This document shows, one piece after another, positions 8,170 through 17,170 of a stretch of 64,000 nt of DNA (the first letter of the stretch is position 1; each line of letters opens with the position of its first letter). The stretch comes from JBDWFY01 sp965275915. GTDB taxonomy: Bacteria > Pseudomonadota > Alphaproteobacteria > Rhizobiales > Stappiaceae. The notes under the pieces were generated by a model. The model was not told where the DNA came from, ran no database searches, and saw nothing but the letters and a program-made list of their open reading frames with translations. The position numbers and the translations under genes are program-made. The stretch is taken from contig CBDHYI010000002.1 of the NCBI GenBank assembly GCA_965275915.1, positions 62,001 through 126,000 on the forward strand. The letters run 5' to 3'.

Positions 8170-8287
8170 TCAACAGTTCAACGACATGATGATAAAGTCT
8201 TGACGTCGCGATCTGATTGCGATCGCCGGATAAGGCGTGCCGGCAGCGCAGACAAAAGACGTCGTTTCCTGCGAAAGATGGATCCTG

Positions 8288-9211
8288 ATGACCGCAGCGT
8301 TTGTCGATACCGCAAAGAAGAAGCGCTTTCGGGCCGGGAAAAAACTTCTGCCCTACCTCTTGAGCCTCCCGGCTCTGTTGGTCTGCATCGGAATACTGGT
8401 CCCCTTCGTAACGGCAATTTATTATTCGCTGCAACGATATCGCCTGAGCCAGCCCTGGGCTCAGAAAATGAACTGGGGCGAGAACTATCTTAATTTTCTG
8501 ACCGATCCGGGGTTCTGGAATACGCTTCAGGTTTCGCTCGTCTACGCATTTCTCACCGTGACCCTGGAACTGATTTTCGGCCTGGCTATCGCTTTGCTTT
8601 TGCAAAAGCGGACGACACTGAACAACTTCGTGTCGATTATGCTTCTGATGCCGCTCATGACGGCACCGGCGCTGGCAGCACTGATGTTCAAGCTGATGAC
8701 AAATCCCGGCTTCGGGATTTTGAGCTATATGCTCACGCTCGTTGGCATCGAAGATTTCCGCTGGGGCTCAGCACCCAGTTCCGCCTTGTTCACCGTCGTT
8801 CTTGTCGATATTTGGGTTTATACCCCCTTCATCATGATCTTGCTGCTGGCGGGACTGAGATCACTGCCAAAGCAGCCGTTTGAAGCGGCGGCATTGGATG
8901 GCGTCCCCCGCATCCAGCAGTTTCTGCGGATTACACTTCCGATGCTGACGCCGTACATTCTGACGGCGACGCTTTTTCGACTGCTGGAATCGATCCAGCA
9001 GTTCGACATCATCTATGCGATGACCCAGGGTGGGCCGGGCGATACGCTCACCGTTTTTCAGGTTGAAGCCTATCTCAACTTTTTTCAGTCGACCAATGTC
9101 GGGCGCTCCGCAGCGCTTCTCATGATCCTCTGGGCCATCACCTTCATTATCTCGAACATCTTCATCAAGAACTGGCTGCGGCTGCGCGAAAAAGCGCGCG
9201 GTGAGATTTAG
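8288..9211 (+). CDS. ABC transporter permease 1 (MalF-type, CUT1)
   Basis: A 307-residue inner-membrane permease with six predicted membrane segments; the first is LPYLLSLPALLVCIGILVPF. The EAA loop that docks the ATPase reads EAAALDGVPRIQQFLRITLPML at about residues 198-219. It forms the channel with the second permease. The ATG chosen starts MTAAFVDTAKKKRF. An upstream in-frame ATG (8237) would extend into non-family sequence. The next gene follows after 10 bases. Confidence 0.88.
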   Translation: MTAAFVDTAKKKRFRAGKKLLPYLLSLPALLVCIGILVPFVTAIYYSLQRYRLSQPWAQKMNWGENYLNFLTDPGFWNTLQVSLVYAFLTVTLELIFGLAIALLLQKRTTLNNFVSIMLLMPLMTAPALAALMFKLMTNPGFGILSYMLTLVGIEDFRWGSAPSSALFTVVLVDIWVYTPFIMILLLAGLRSLPKQPFEAAALDGVPRIQQFLRITLPMLTPYILTATLFRLLESIQQFDIIYAMTQGGPGDTLTVFQVEAYLNFFQSTNVGRSAALLMILWAITFIISNIFIKNWLRLREKARGEI

Positions 9212-9221
9212 GACGATTATC

Positions 9222-10079
9222 ATGGAAAACACATCGCGGCTGGAAAAGGTGCTCAGAGCCATCGCAATGGCCGTTATCATCCTGTTTTTTATGTTTCCGA
9301 TTTTTTGGATCATCCTGATGTCGTTCCAGACAAATGAAACAATTCTGCGGGTTCCGCCTTCCATGGTGTTTACCCCAACCCTGGATAACTACGTCGCCCT
9401 GATCACCGGAGAACTGAAAACAAGTGCCGCCAATCTGAAGATCGAATTCATGCGGAATCTGTTCAATTCGGTTTTCCTGTCAGTCACATCGGTGGGCCTG
9501 GCGCTGTTCCTGGGCGTTCCGGCGGCCTACGCATTTGCGCGGTTCAGGTTCAGAGGGTCGGAAGACATTGCCTTTACGCTGCTGTCGTTCAAGTTCGCCC
9601 CGCCGCTTCTCGTCCTGTTGCCGCTGACGCTGTATTTTCAGAAGATGGGATTGGCCAATACCTATATCGGCCTTATCTGGGTGTATCAGCTGATCAGTCT
9701 TCCGCTCATCCTTTGGATCGTGCGCGGATATTTCGAAGATATCTCGCCCGATGTTGAATATGCCTATCGGATCGCCGGCCACTCATGGTTTTCAACGTTC
9801 CGGAAAATAGCGTTGCCGCTTGCCGGTCCCGGAATTGCCGCTGCCGGGTTGCTCGCATTCATCTTCTCCTGGAACAACTTCATCTTTGCGCTTGTTCTGG
9901 CCTCGGCGGACAAGCAGCCCGTGACCGTGGGAGCGTTGGCGTTCATCACGGCGTCGGGCATTCAATACGGGCAGATCGCCGCCGCGATTGTCCTTTCAAT
10001 CGCACCAACACTCGCATTGGCCCTTTATGCGCAGAAATACCTCGTTGAAGGCCTCTCGCTAGGTGCGGTGAAGGGATAA
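9222..10079 (+). CDS. ABC transporter permease 2 (MalG-type, CUT1)
   Basis: A 285-residue inner-membrane permease with six membrane segments; the first is AIAMAVIILFFMFPIFWIILM. The EAA-type loop contains EYAYRIAGHSWFSTFRKIALPLAGPG. This is a Y-for-A variant of the usual EAA start. TLDNY after the first helix is typical of MalG-like partners. An AGGA site lies eight bases before the ATG. It works with permease 1 and is followed four bases later by the first ATPase gene. Confidence 0.88.
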   Translation: MENTSRLEKVLRAIAMAVIILFFMFPIFWIILMSFQTNETILRVPPSMVFTPTLDNYVALITGELKTSAANLKIEFMRNLFNSVFLSVTSVGLALFLGVPAAYAFARFRFRGSEDIAFTLLSFKFAPPLLVLLPLTLYFQKMGLANTYIGLIWVYQLISLPLILWIVRGYFEDISPDVEYAYRIAGHSWFSTFRKIALPLAGPGIAAAGLLAFIFSWNNFIFALVLASADKQPVTVGALAFITASGIQYGQIAAAIVLSIAPTLALALYAQKYLVEGLSLGAVKG

Positions 10080-10083
10080 TTAT

Positions 10084-11202
10084 ATGGCAACGCTTGAGTT
10101 CAAAAATCTCGTCAAACGATACAAAGACGAAACGGTGCTTGATTCCATTTCATTCAAAATCGATGAGGGGGAGAGATTGGTGCTGTTCGGGCCCTCAGGT
10201 GCTGGAAAGACGGTTTTGCTGCGTCTGGTTGCGGGCGTCATAGACCCCGAGGAAGGACACATTCTCATCGACGGGCATGATGTTACCGACGTGGATCCGG
10301 AGGATCGGGGTGTGGGCATGGCGTTCCAGAATTTTGCCTTGTTCCCTCACATGACAGCCTTTGAGAATATCGCAACCCCTCTTCGGGCCCGTAAGCAATC
10401 GAATTCGGATTTGCAGGCCGGTGTCGACAAGATCGCCAGGCTTCTAAAGATTGATCATGTCCTGACCCACGCACCCAAAGCCCTGTCAAACGGCCAGAAG
10501 CAGAGGACCGCACTGGCAAGGGCTCTTGTCGGTTCGCCGCCGATTTTGCTGCTTGATGACCCGCTCAGAAATGTCGATGCGAAATTGCGGTTTGAAATGC
10601 GGTTGGAATTGCCGCGTTTGCTGGCTGACCAGCAGGCCACCGTCATTTACGTCACGCAGGACTATAAGGAAGCGATGGCGCTCGGCGACCGTATCGCCGT
10701 GATGTCAGAGGGAAAAATCACCCAGCTCGGCACGCCGGAGGATATATACCTCGGCCCGGCAAATATTGAGATTGCCCGGCTTTTCGGTGATCCGACAATC
10801 AATTTGCTGGAGGTGCAGCCCTCGATCATCGGCGAGGAGGCGTTTGCGGAAATTTCAGGGGTTAAAATCCCGCTTTTGAACAGCAACAGCATTCCAGGTT
10901 CCAGACCCTGTGTGTTGGGTTTACGCCCGGAGTCGCTTCGGTTTGTCCCGCCAGACACAGCCGGGGCCATTCCGGTCACGATTGAGGCCGAAACACCGCT
11001 CAACGAAAAGACGGTCACACTGGCGACGACCGCCGGAGGTCGGGAACTGCTGATTTCACGGCCCGCCGGCACGGACGGTGTTTCCGAAGGCCAGGGATTC
11101 GTTGCGGTCGATCAGCGCTCGGTTCTGATATTTGACGGGGAGAGCGGAGAGAATATTTCGTCGGGGGCAGTGGACCAGATCGGCAGAGGAGAAGCCGCAT
11201 GA
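10084..11202 (+). CDS. ABC transporter ATPase 1, with non-consensus catalytic residues
   Basis: A 372-residue MalK/UgpC-type ATPase: nucleotide-binding domain to about residue 235, then a C-terminal OB-like regulatory domain. Walker A is GPSGAGKT (36-43) and the Q-loop Gln is residue 82. Three sites depart from consensus. The signature is LSNGQ (134-138) rather than LSGGQ. The catalytic Glu after Walker B is Asp159 (LLLDDP). The switch His is Gln192 (VTQD). It overlaps the second ATPase gene by four bases, so the two are probably made in equal amounts and form a heterodimer, as GlpS and GlpT do in the rhizobial glycerol importer. Confidence 0.9.
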   Translation: MATLEFKNLVKRYKDETVLDSISFKIDEGERLVLFGPSGAGKTVLLRLVAGVIDPEEGHILIDGHDVTDVDPEDRGVGMAFQNFALFPHMTAFENIATPLRARKQSNSDLQAGVDKIARLLKIDHVLTHAPKALSNGQKQRTALARALVGSPPILLLDDPLRNVDAKLRFEMRLELPRLLADQQATVIYVTQDYKEAMALGDRIAVMSEGKITQLGTPEDIYLGPANIEIARLFGDPTINLLEVQPSIIGEEAFAEISGVKIPLLNSNSIPGSRPCVLGLRPESLRFVPPDTAGAIPVTIEAETPLNEKTVTLATTAGGRELLISRPAGTDGVSEGQGFVAVDQRSVLIFDGESGENISSGAVDQIGRGEAA

Positions 11203-12326
11203 CGTCTTCCCTGCTTGAACTGCAAAAGGTGGACAAATTTTACGGCCCCGTCGATGTCGGTGTGCACGCCGTGAAAAATCTCAGCATGACGGTCAACAAG
11301 GGTGAGATTGTCGCACTGCTGGGTTCTTCCGGCTGCGGCAAGACATCGACCCTCCGGATGATTGCCGGCTTTGAAAAGGTATCCCGCGGAAGCATGTCCA
11401 TAGGCGGACGGGCGATCCATGGTCTGGCGCCTGTCAAACGTCACGTCGCAATGGCATTTGAGGGATATTCGCTCTATCCCCCGCTCTCCGTTCGCGACAA
11501 CATCGCCTTCGCCCTGAAATCCAGGAAACTCTCGTCCGCCGAGGTTGCGGACAAAGTCGATCAGATCGCCGGGATGCTTGAGATTGCCGATATTCTTGAC
11601 CGATTTCCAAATTCCATATCGGGCGGTCAGCAACAGCGTGTTTCCTTGGGGCGGGCCTTAATACGCGATGCGGATCTGCACTTGCTTGATGAGCCGATGG
11701 GACAGCTCGAACCCCAGCTCAGGGCCGTTCTTCGGGGAAGAATAAAACACTTTATCAAAGAGCGGGAACTGACGGCAATTCTTGTCACCCATGACCAGAC
11801 CGAAGCCAACGCACTGGCGGACAGGATTGCCGTTATGGAAGACGGCGTTCTTGAGCAGTTCGACACGCCCGAAATGATCAAGGTAAAACCGGCTAATCTG
11901 TTCACCGGAACATTTGTCGGTGAACCGCCGATGAATACGTTCAATGCAACTGTTGCCGGGGCAGGAGACGCAATCGAGTTCAGGCTCCAGGACAATACCA
12001 GACTTACCTATAAAGCGTCGGACTTCTCACAAGAGGTTTTGCGGACTCTGCTGGATTTGGAGCAGGTTGTCGTCGGCGTCCGTCCCTATTCGGTCCGGCG
12101 GTCCGGCGAAGGGGCCGAGGCTGTTGTTGCTGTCAAGCAATGGCTGGGAGATCAGACCCATATTGCGGCCGAGTTTGCCGGCGGATCCCTCGTTCTGGTC
12201 GAACATGACCGAAGCGACGCGGTGCCCGGTGACGTCATAAAAATCCAGCTCGATCCGGACAGTCTGCATTTGTTTCATTGTCAGTCGGGCAAAGCGATTT
12301 CTCATGGTGCGGAGCTGGCGTTATGA
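11199..12326 (+). CDS. ABC transporter ATPase 2
   Basis: A 375-residue MalK/UgpC-type ATPase with Walker A GSSGCGKT (42-49), signature SISGGQ (139-144), Walker B with the catalytic Glu165 (LLDEP) and switch His198 (VTHD), all consensus. The Q-loop carries Glu88 (MAFEGYSLYP) where Gln is normal, and the D-loop has Glu171 for Asp. The C-terminal domain is of the regulatory OB type. With ATPase 1, one composite site would keep the catalytic Glu and His, while the other would have the Asp and Gln changes. It overlaps ATPase 1 and the downstream kinase gene by four bases each. Confidence 0.9.
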   Translation: MTSSLLELQKVDKFYGPVDVGVHAVKNLSMTVNKGEIVALLGSSGCGKTSTLRMIAGFEKVSRGSMSIGGRAIHGLAPVKRHVAMAFEGYSLYPPLSVRDNIAFALKSRKLSSAEVADKVDQIAGMLEIADILDRFPNSISGGQQQRVSLGRALIRDADLHLLDEPMGQLEPQLRAVLRGRIKHFIKERELTAILVTHDQTEANALADRIAVMEDGVLEQFDTPEMIKVKPANLFTGTFVGEPPMNTFNATVAGAGDAIEFRLQDNTRLTYKASDFSQEVLRTLLDLEQVVVGVRPYSVRRSGEGAEAVVAVKQWLGDQTHIAAEFAGGSLVLVEHDRSDAVPGDVIKIQLDPDSLHLFHCQSGKAISHGAELAL

Positions 12327-13882
12327 GCGATGTTATCCTTGGAATCGATGCCGGTACGTCAGTCATAAAGGCTGTCGCGTTCGATCTTGGCGGTAACCAA
12401 CTGGCGTCTTGCTCTCAGCCCAATTCTTACGAAATGGTGCCCGGCGGCGGTGCTGTACAGGATATGGCCAGGACATGGATGGATACGGCCAAAACCGTTC
12501 GCGATCTTGCACAGAAACTTTCGGAGCTGAAAAAGCAGGTTGTCGCCATTGCGGTAACCGGGCAGGGGGACGGTACCTGGCTCATAGACAAAGATGGAGA
12601 GCCGGTTGGTCCGGGATGGCTGTGGCTTGATGCCAGATCCGCATCGCTGGTGAATGCCCTGCGCGCGTCCGAGGCGGACGAAGCCCGGTTCAAAGTTACC
12701 GCAACCGGCCTGGCGGCCTGTCAGCAAGGCCCGCAGCTGAAGTGGATGCAGCAGAACGACCCCGAGTTGTTGTCAAAAAGCATGTGCGCCATGCACTGTA
12801 AAGACTGGCTCTACTACAATTTAACCGGCAGGGCCTGCACAGATCCATCCGAAGGAACCTTCACATTCGGGGACTACCGGACCCGCGAATATAATGACGA
12901 TGTGATTGAATTCTTTGGCCTGAGAAAATTCCGACATCTGATACCGGACATGATCGACGGCTCCCGCCAGTATGACACACTCACAGCGGACGCGGCGCGC
13001 CTGACGGGTCTTCGGCAGGGCACGCCGGTCATATTGGGATTTGTCGATGTCATTTGCACCGCGCTCGGTGCCGGGCTCTATGACGAAAATACAAATATCG
13101 GTTGCACGGTTGTCGGCTCGACCGGCATGAATATGCGGCTGGTCGCAAGTTCCAGGGACGTTCAATTGAACCCGGAGCGCACCGGCTACACGATGCAAAT
13201 GCCGATACCGGGCATAACGGCACAAATGCAGTCCAATATGGCCTCCACTTTGAACCTGGACTGGCTGCTTGAGCTGGCTGTCGAACTGTTGGCGTCTCTG
13301 GGCACGAACACCTCGCGCCAGGACCTCATTCCTCACATCGACACATGGCTTGCCGAATCCCAGCCGGCATCGATGCTGTATCAGCCCTATATTTCGGAAG
13401 CCGGTGAACGCGGTCCGTTTGTTGATGAAAATGCAAGGGCGGGCTTTTTGGGGCTTTCCAGCGGACACCGGTTCGGCGACCTGGTGCGTGCCATCGTGGA
13501 GGGCATCGCTCTGGCCGGCCGCGACTGCTATGCGGCGATGGGATCGATACCGGGCGAGGTCAGGATAACGGGCGGCGCCGCGCGCAGCCGGGAGTTGCGC
13601 AACATCTTCAGTACCGTTCTTCAGGCCAATATCCGAACCTCGTCGCGCCAGGAAGCAGGGGCCGCCGGCGCGGCGATGATCGCGGCTGTCGCAATCGGAC
13701 ACTACGCGGATATGCAGGCGTGCACGAAGGATTGGGTGTCTCCGTTGCTCGGGGATCTTGAAGAGCCCGATAAGTCTCTCGGCCAAACCTACAATGCGCA
13801 CTTCCAATCTTATCTGGACGCGCGATCCGCACTGTCCCCGATCTGGAGCGCGTTGGCACAAAACAGGGGACGCGGCGCATGA
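12323..13882 (+). CDS. FGGY-family polyol kinase, EryA-like
   Basis: A 519-residue FGGY carbohydrate kinase. The N-terminal ATPase motif is IGIDAGTSVIKAVAFDL. A segment VTGQGDGTWLIDKDGEPVGPGWLWLDARS and HCKDWLYYNLTGRACTDPSEGTFTFG follow erythritol kinase EryA of Brucella, whose length it matches. The C-terminal half contains ITGGAARSRELRNIF with the conserved GG and RS. It probably phosphorylates a tetritol or related polyol with ATP in the cytoplasm. The start overlaps the stop of ATPase 2 as ATGA. The exact substrate cannot be settled, because related kinases accept pentitols or autoinducer-2-like diols. Confidence 0.85.
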   Translation: MSDVILGIDAGTSVIKAVAFDLGGNQLASCSQPNSYEMVPGGGAVQDMARTWMDTAKTVRDLAQKLSELKKQVVAIAVTGQGDGTWLIDKDGEPVGPGWLWLDARSASLVNALRASEADEARFKVTATGLAACQQGPQLKWMQQNDPELLSKSMCAMHCKDWLYYNLTGRACTDPSEGTFTFGDYRTREYNDDVIEFFGLRKFRHLIPDMIDGSRQYDTLTADAARLTGLRQGTPVILGFVDVICTALGAGLYDENTNIGCTVVGSTGMNMRLVASSRDVQLNPERTGYTMQMPIPGITAQMQSNMASTLNLDWLLELAVELLASLGTNTSRQDLIPHIDTWLAESQPASMLYQPYISEAGERGPFVDENARAGFLGLSSGHRFGDLVRAIVEGIALAGRDCYAAMGSIPGEVRITGGAARSRELRNIFSTVLQANIRTSSRQEAGAAGAAMIAAVAIGHYADMQACTKDWVSPLLGDLEEPDKSLGQTYNAHFQSYLDARSALSPIWSALAQNRGRGA

Positions 13883-14916
13883 CAAAGATTGCGATAATTG
13901 GCGACCACTTCATGTTGCCGGAGATGTTTCAGTCCAAAATCGAAGATGTCTGCGATGCGGTTCTTGAGTTCCGCACGCTGCAACAACCATGGCCGGACGT
14001 TCCGATGGAACATGGATATGCCGTCAAGGGAATGGACGGCCTGAAGGAATATATGGGCTCGGCTGATGAAATCGTGGAATTTATCGGTGATGCCGAAATT
14101 CTGGTAACGCACCTTGCCCCCCTTTCACGGGCAATGTTCGAACGTCTGCCGCATCTAAAACTCGTTGCCGTCTCCCGGGGCGGGCCCGTGAATATCGATT
14201 TGCAGGCCGCGGGAGACTATGGGGTGCTCGTGGTCAATACACCCGGCCGAAACGCATCGGCGGTCGCAGAATTCACTTTGGGTGCCATACTCGCCGAAAC
14301 CAGGCTTATTCGGGCCGGCCATGAATCAATGCGCGAGGGACAATGGCGCGGCGATCTTTATCGAACCGACCTGACCGGGCGTGAACTCTCGGAAATGACG
14401 GTCGGGGTCATTGGATACGGCAATATCGGAACGAAGGTTGTCGGGCTGCTCCGGGCCTTTGGCACCCGGGTTCTGGTGCACGATCCATATGTCCAGCTGT
14501 CAGCGGAGGATGCAAACGCGGGCGTTGAGCTCGTTTCGTTCGACAGCCTGCTTGAGCAATCCGACGTTGTCACGATCCATGCAAGGGTTACGGATGAAAC
14601 GCGCCAGATGATGAATGCCGAAGCGTTTTCGAAAATGAAACCCGGATCGTTTTTCGTCAACACGGCCCGCGGACCATTGGCCGATTACGACGATCTCCTT
14701 GAAGCTCTCAAGTCCAATCGTCTTCGCGGCGCAATGCTTGAAACTTTTGCAATCGAGCCGCCGCCAAAAGACTGGGAACTCCTGCAACACCCGAATGTGA
14801 CCCTGACGCCTCACATCGCAGGCGCCTCGGTGCGCACAGTTGCCTATGCGGCCGAACAAGCCGCGGAAGAAGTCCGAAGATATCTGACAAATACGCCGCC
14901 ACTGAACCCCAAGTGA
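13879..14916 (+). CDS. D-isomer-specific 2-hydroxyacid dehydrogenase family protein
   Basis: A 345-residue NAD(P)-dependent dehydrogenase of the phosphoglycerate dehydrogenase family. The Rossmann domain has VGVIGYGNIG. The catalytic triad is visible: Arg in NTARGPLADY, Glu in MLETFAIEPPP and His in TPHIAGAS. The N-terminal part is longer than usual and carries the substrate domain. It overlaps the kinase gene by four bases. In this operon it probably reduces or oxidises a small 2-keto/2-hydroxy acid formed after aldol cleavage (for example glyoxylate/glycolate). That role is inferred, and it is unlikely to be the biosynthetic SerA. Confidence 0.85.
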   Translation: MTKIAIIGDHFMLPEMFQSKIEDVCDAVLEFRTLQQPWPDVPMEHGYAVKGMDGLKEYMGSADEIVEFIGDAEILVTHLAPLSRAMFERLPHLKLVAVSRGGPVNIDLQAAGDYGVLVVNTPGRNASAVAEFTLGAILAETRLIRAGHESMREGQWRGDLYRTDLTGRELSEMTVGVIGYGNIGTKVVGLLRAFGTRVLVHDPYVQLSAEDANAGVELVSFDSLLEQSDVVTIHARVTDETRQMMNAEAFSKMKPGSFFVNTARGPLADYDDLLEALKSNRLRGAMLETFAIEPPPKDWELLQHPNVTLTPHIAGASVRTVAYAAEQAAEEVRRYLTNTPPLNPK

Positions 14917-14927
14917 GTAGAAAACAA

Positions 14928-15587
14928 ATGCCAAACAACCGCAGCGAAGCCGAACTCCGTCAAGCGCTCATAGACACCTGCCTGGCAATGAACGCCAACG
15001 GCATGAACCAGGGAACATCCGGCAATATCAGCGCACGTTATGAAGATCGGATGCTCATCACACCAAGTGGCATTGCCTATGATCAGCTGACACCGGACAT
15101 GATCGCCTCCATGCCGCTTGACGGCGAGTACGGGTCCTGGGACGGGCCGAAAAAGCCGTCCAGCGAGTGGCGTTTCCACCTGGACATTACGAAAGCACGC
15201 CCCGATTGCGGCGCGATTGTGCATCTGCATTCGACATTTTGTACGGTATTGGCGATCGCCCGAAAGCCCATCCCCGCCTGTCATTACATGATGGCAGCCT
15301 TTGGAGGGTACGATGTCCGCTGTGCCGGCTATGCCCGATTTGGCACGAAGGCTCTTTCCGATCTCGCCTTGGCCGCGCTTGAGGATCGGACCGCCTGTAT
15401 TCTCGCCAATCATGGAATGATTGCGATCGGCGAAACGCTTGAGAAAGCGTGCTGGCGCGCCGTCGAATTAGAGACCATTGCAAAACAATATTACCACTCG
15501 CTCGCAATTGGCGGCCCTGTGCTGCTGAGCGAAGCGGAAATTGATGAAACAGCGGAGCGTTTCTCAACCTATGGCCTTCAGGAGTGA
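14928..15587 (+). CDS. Class II aldolase, fuculose-phosphate aldolase type
   Basis: A 219-residue zinc-dependent class II aldolase of the FucA/AraD family. The Zn ligands are present: the two His of HLHS and the His of ANHGM. The catalytic Glu is in SSEWRFH. The N-terminal GNISAR and ITPSG blocks bind the phosphate of the substrate. It would cleave a ketose 1-phosphate to dihydroxyacetone phosphate and an aldehyde. The ATG at 14928 was chosen, but a GTG at 14913 overlapping the previous stop (GTGA) would couple translation and add five residues. Confidence 0.88.
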   Translation: MPNNRSEAELRQALIDTCLAMNANGMNQGTSGNISARYEDRMLITPSGIAYDQLTPDMIASMPLDGEYGSWDGPKKPSSEWRFHLDITKARPDCGAIVHLHSTFCTVLAIARKPIPACHYMMAAFGGYDVRCAGYARFGTKALSDLALAALEDRTACILANHGMIAIGETLEKACWRAVELETIAKQYYHSLAIGGPVLLSEAEIDETAERFSTYGLQE

Positions 15588-15646
15588 GGAACGGGTTCCG
15601 CGAAATCGAAAGTTTCAGCAGCGGTTCTATCCGAGAAAACTGACAA

Positions 15647-17170
15647 GTGTCCAAGGATAATCAGATATATGATCTCCTTATCATCGGAGGCGGCATCAAC
15701 GGCGCCGGGATTGCCCGCGACGCGGCCGGGCGGGGTCTGTCGGTCCTGCTCTGTGAAAAAGACGATCTTGCGGAAGGAACCAGTTCCCGCTCGGGGAAAC
15801 TGATCCATGGCGGCTTGCGGTATCTGGAATATTTTGAATTCCGGCTGGTGCGGGAAGCCCTTATTGAACGGGAAGTACTGCTGAAATCGGCGCCGCATAT
15901 TATCTGGCCTCTTCGATTCGTCCTTCCTCACAGTCCCTCGGACCGTCCCGCCTGGCTGATCCGGCTGGGGCTGTTTTTATATGATCATTTGGGCGGGCGG
16001 GAGACGCTTCCGGGGACGCGCACAATCGATCTGCGACACGATCCGGTCGGTACGCCAATCAGGCCGCAGTTCAGGAAAGCGTTCGAATATTCCGATTGTT
16101 GGGTCGACGATGCCCGACTGGTCGTCCTGAATGCAGTTGCGGCAAAAGATCTGGGTGCAGACATCTGCACCCGAACACAATGTGTCTTGGCTTACCGCGA
16201 CGGACCGGTCTGGGTCGCTCGTTTATCCGACAGGTGCCGCGGCAACAGCCGGACGGTGCGCGCACGTGCAATCGTCAACGCCGCCGGACCATGGGTGAAC
16301 GATGTTGTCAACGCCGTCGTAAAACAGAACGCTGCGAGGATGGTCCGGCTTGTCAAAGGAAGCCACATCATCACCAGAAAATTCTGGGACGGCGATCATG
16401 CCTATCTGGTTCAAAATCACGACAGGCGTGTCATTTTCATAAACCCGTACCTGGATAACCTTGCCCTCATCGGGACCACGGATGTTGCCTTTGACGGGAA
16501 ACCTGAAACCGTGAAGACTGAAGACGCGGAAATTGACTATCTGATCTCGGCGGTCAATCGCTATTTTAAGACCGAATTGTCGAAAGAGGCCGTTCTTAGT
16601 CACTTTTCAGGAGTGCGGCCGCTCCTGGACGATGAGTCAGATAATCCAAGCGCCGTGACGCGCGATTACTTGTTTGAGTTGGATGGATGTTCCGATCAAG
16701 CACCGCTGCTTTCCATTTATGGAGGTAAAATAACAACCTTCAGAAAGCTCGCCGAACACGCCCTTGAAAAACTGGTGCCAAGGTTTCCGGATGCCGGGCC
16801 CGGTTGGACGCATGCCGCTCCGTTGCCCGGCGGTGATTTTGCGCGTGGCAATTTTGATGAATTCGTAAGCCGCCTGGTTGCCGATTTTTCATTTTTGCCG
16901 CCGTCTCTGCTCACGCATTATGCCCGCCTCTACGGCACGCGGACGAACCTGATCTTGGAGAACGCAACGAAAGTTGAGGATCTCGGCCGGCAATTCGGAG
17001 ATCACCTGTTCGAAGCTGAAGTGCGATATCTGATCAAACATGAGTGGGCCAGAACGGCGCAGGATATTGTTGAACGCCGGACAAAACATATCCTGACACT
17101 GACAGAGCAGCAGCTTGCGGACTTTGAAAACTGGTTTTCTTCAGTTGTTTCAAGCGAGGCACTTCAATGA
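15647..17170 (+). CDS. EryB/GlpD-like polyol-phosphate dehydrogenase (FAD)
   Basis: A 507-residue FAD-dependent dehydrogenase. The dinucleotide-binding motif IIGGGINGAGIARDAAGRG is at residues 11-29, followed by GTSSRSGKLIHGGLRYLEY. These match both GlpD and the erythritol-phosphate dehydrogenase EryB. The segments LVREALIEREVL, PHIIWPLRFVLPHS and EYSDCWVDDARLV are EryB-like. It probably oxidises the kinase product at the membrane and passes electrons to quinone. The start is GTG, 59 bases after the aldolase stop; the GAGAAAA upstream is a modest ribosome site. Glycerol-3-phosphate is an alternative substrate. Confidence 0.87.
   Translation: MSKDNQIYDLLIIGGGINGAGIARDAAGRGLSVLLCEKDDLAEGTSSRSGKLIHGGLRYLEYFEFRLVREALIEREVLLKSAPHIIWPLRFVLPHSPSDRPAWLIRLGLFLYDHLGGRETLPGTRTIDLRHDPVGTPIRPQFRKAFEYSDCWVDDARLVVLNAVAAKDLGADICTRTQCVLAYRDGPVWVARLSDRCRGNSRTVRARAIVNAAGPWVNDVVNAVVKQNAARMVRLVKGSHIITRKFWDGDHAYLVQNHDRRVIFINPYLDNLALIGTTDVAFDGKPETVKTEDAEIDYLISAVNRYFKTELSKEAVLSHFSGVRPLLDDESDNPSAVTRDYLFELDGCSDQAPLLSIYGGKITTFRKLAEHALEKLVPRFPDAGPGWTHAAPLPGGDFARGNFDEFVSRLVADFSFLPPSLLTHYARLYGTRTNLILENATKVEDLGRQFGDHLFEAEVRYLIKHEWARTAQDIVERRTKHILTLTEQQLADFENWFSSVVSSEALQ

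Noticed and set aside
12821..13885. 354-codon minus-strand frame over the EryA-like kinase
   Set aside because: Antisense shadow of a clearly identified kinase.
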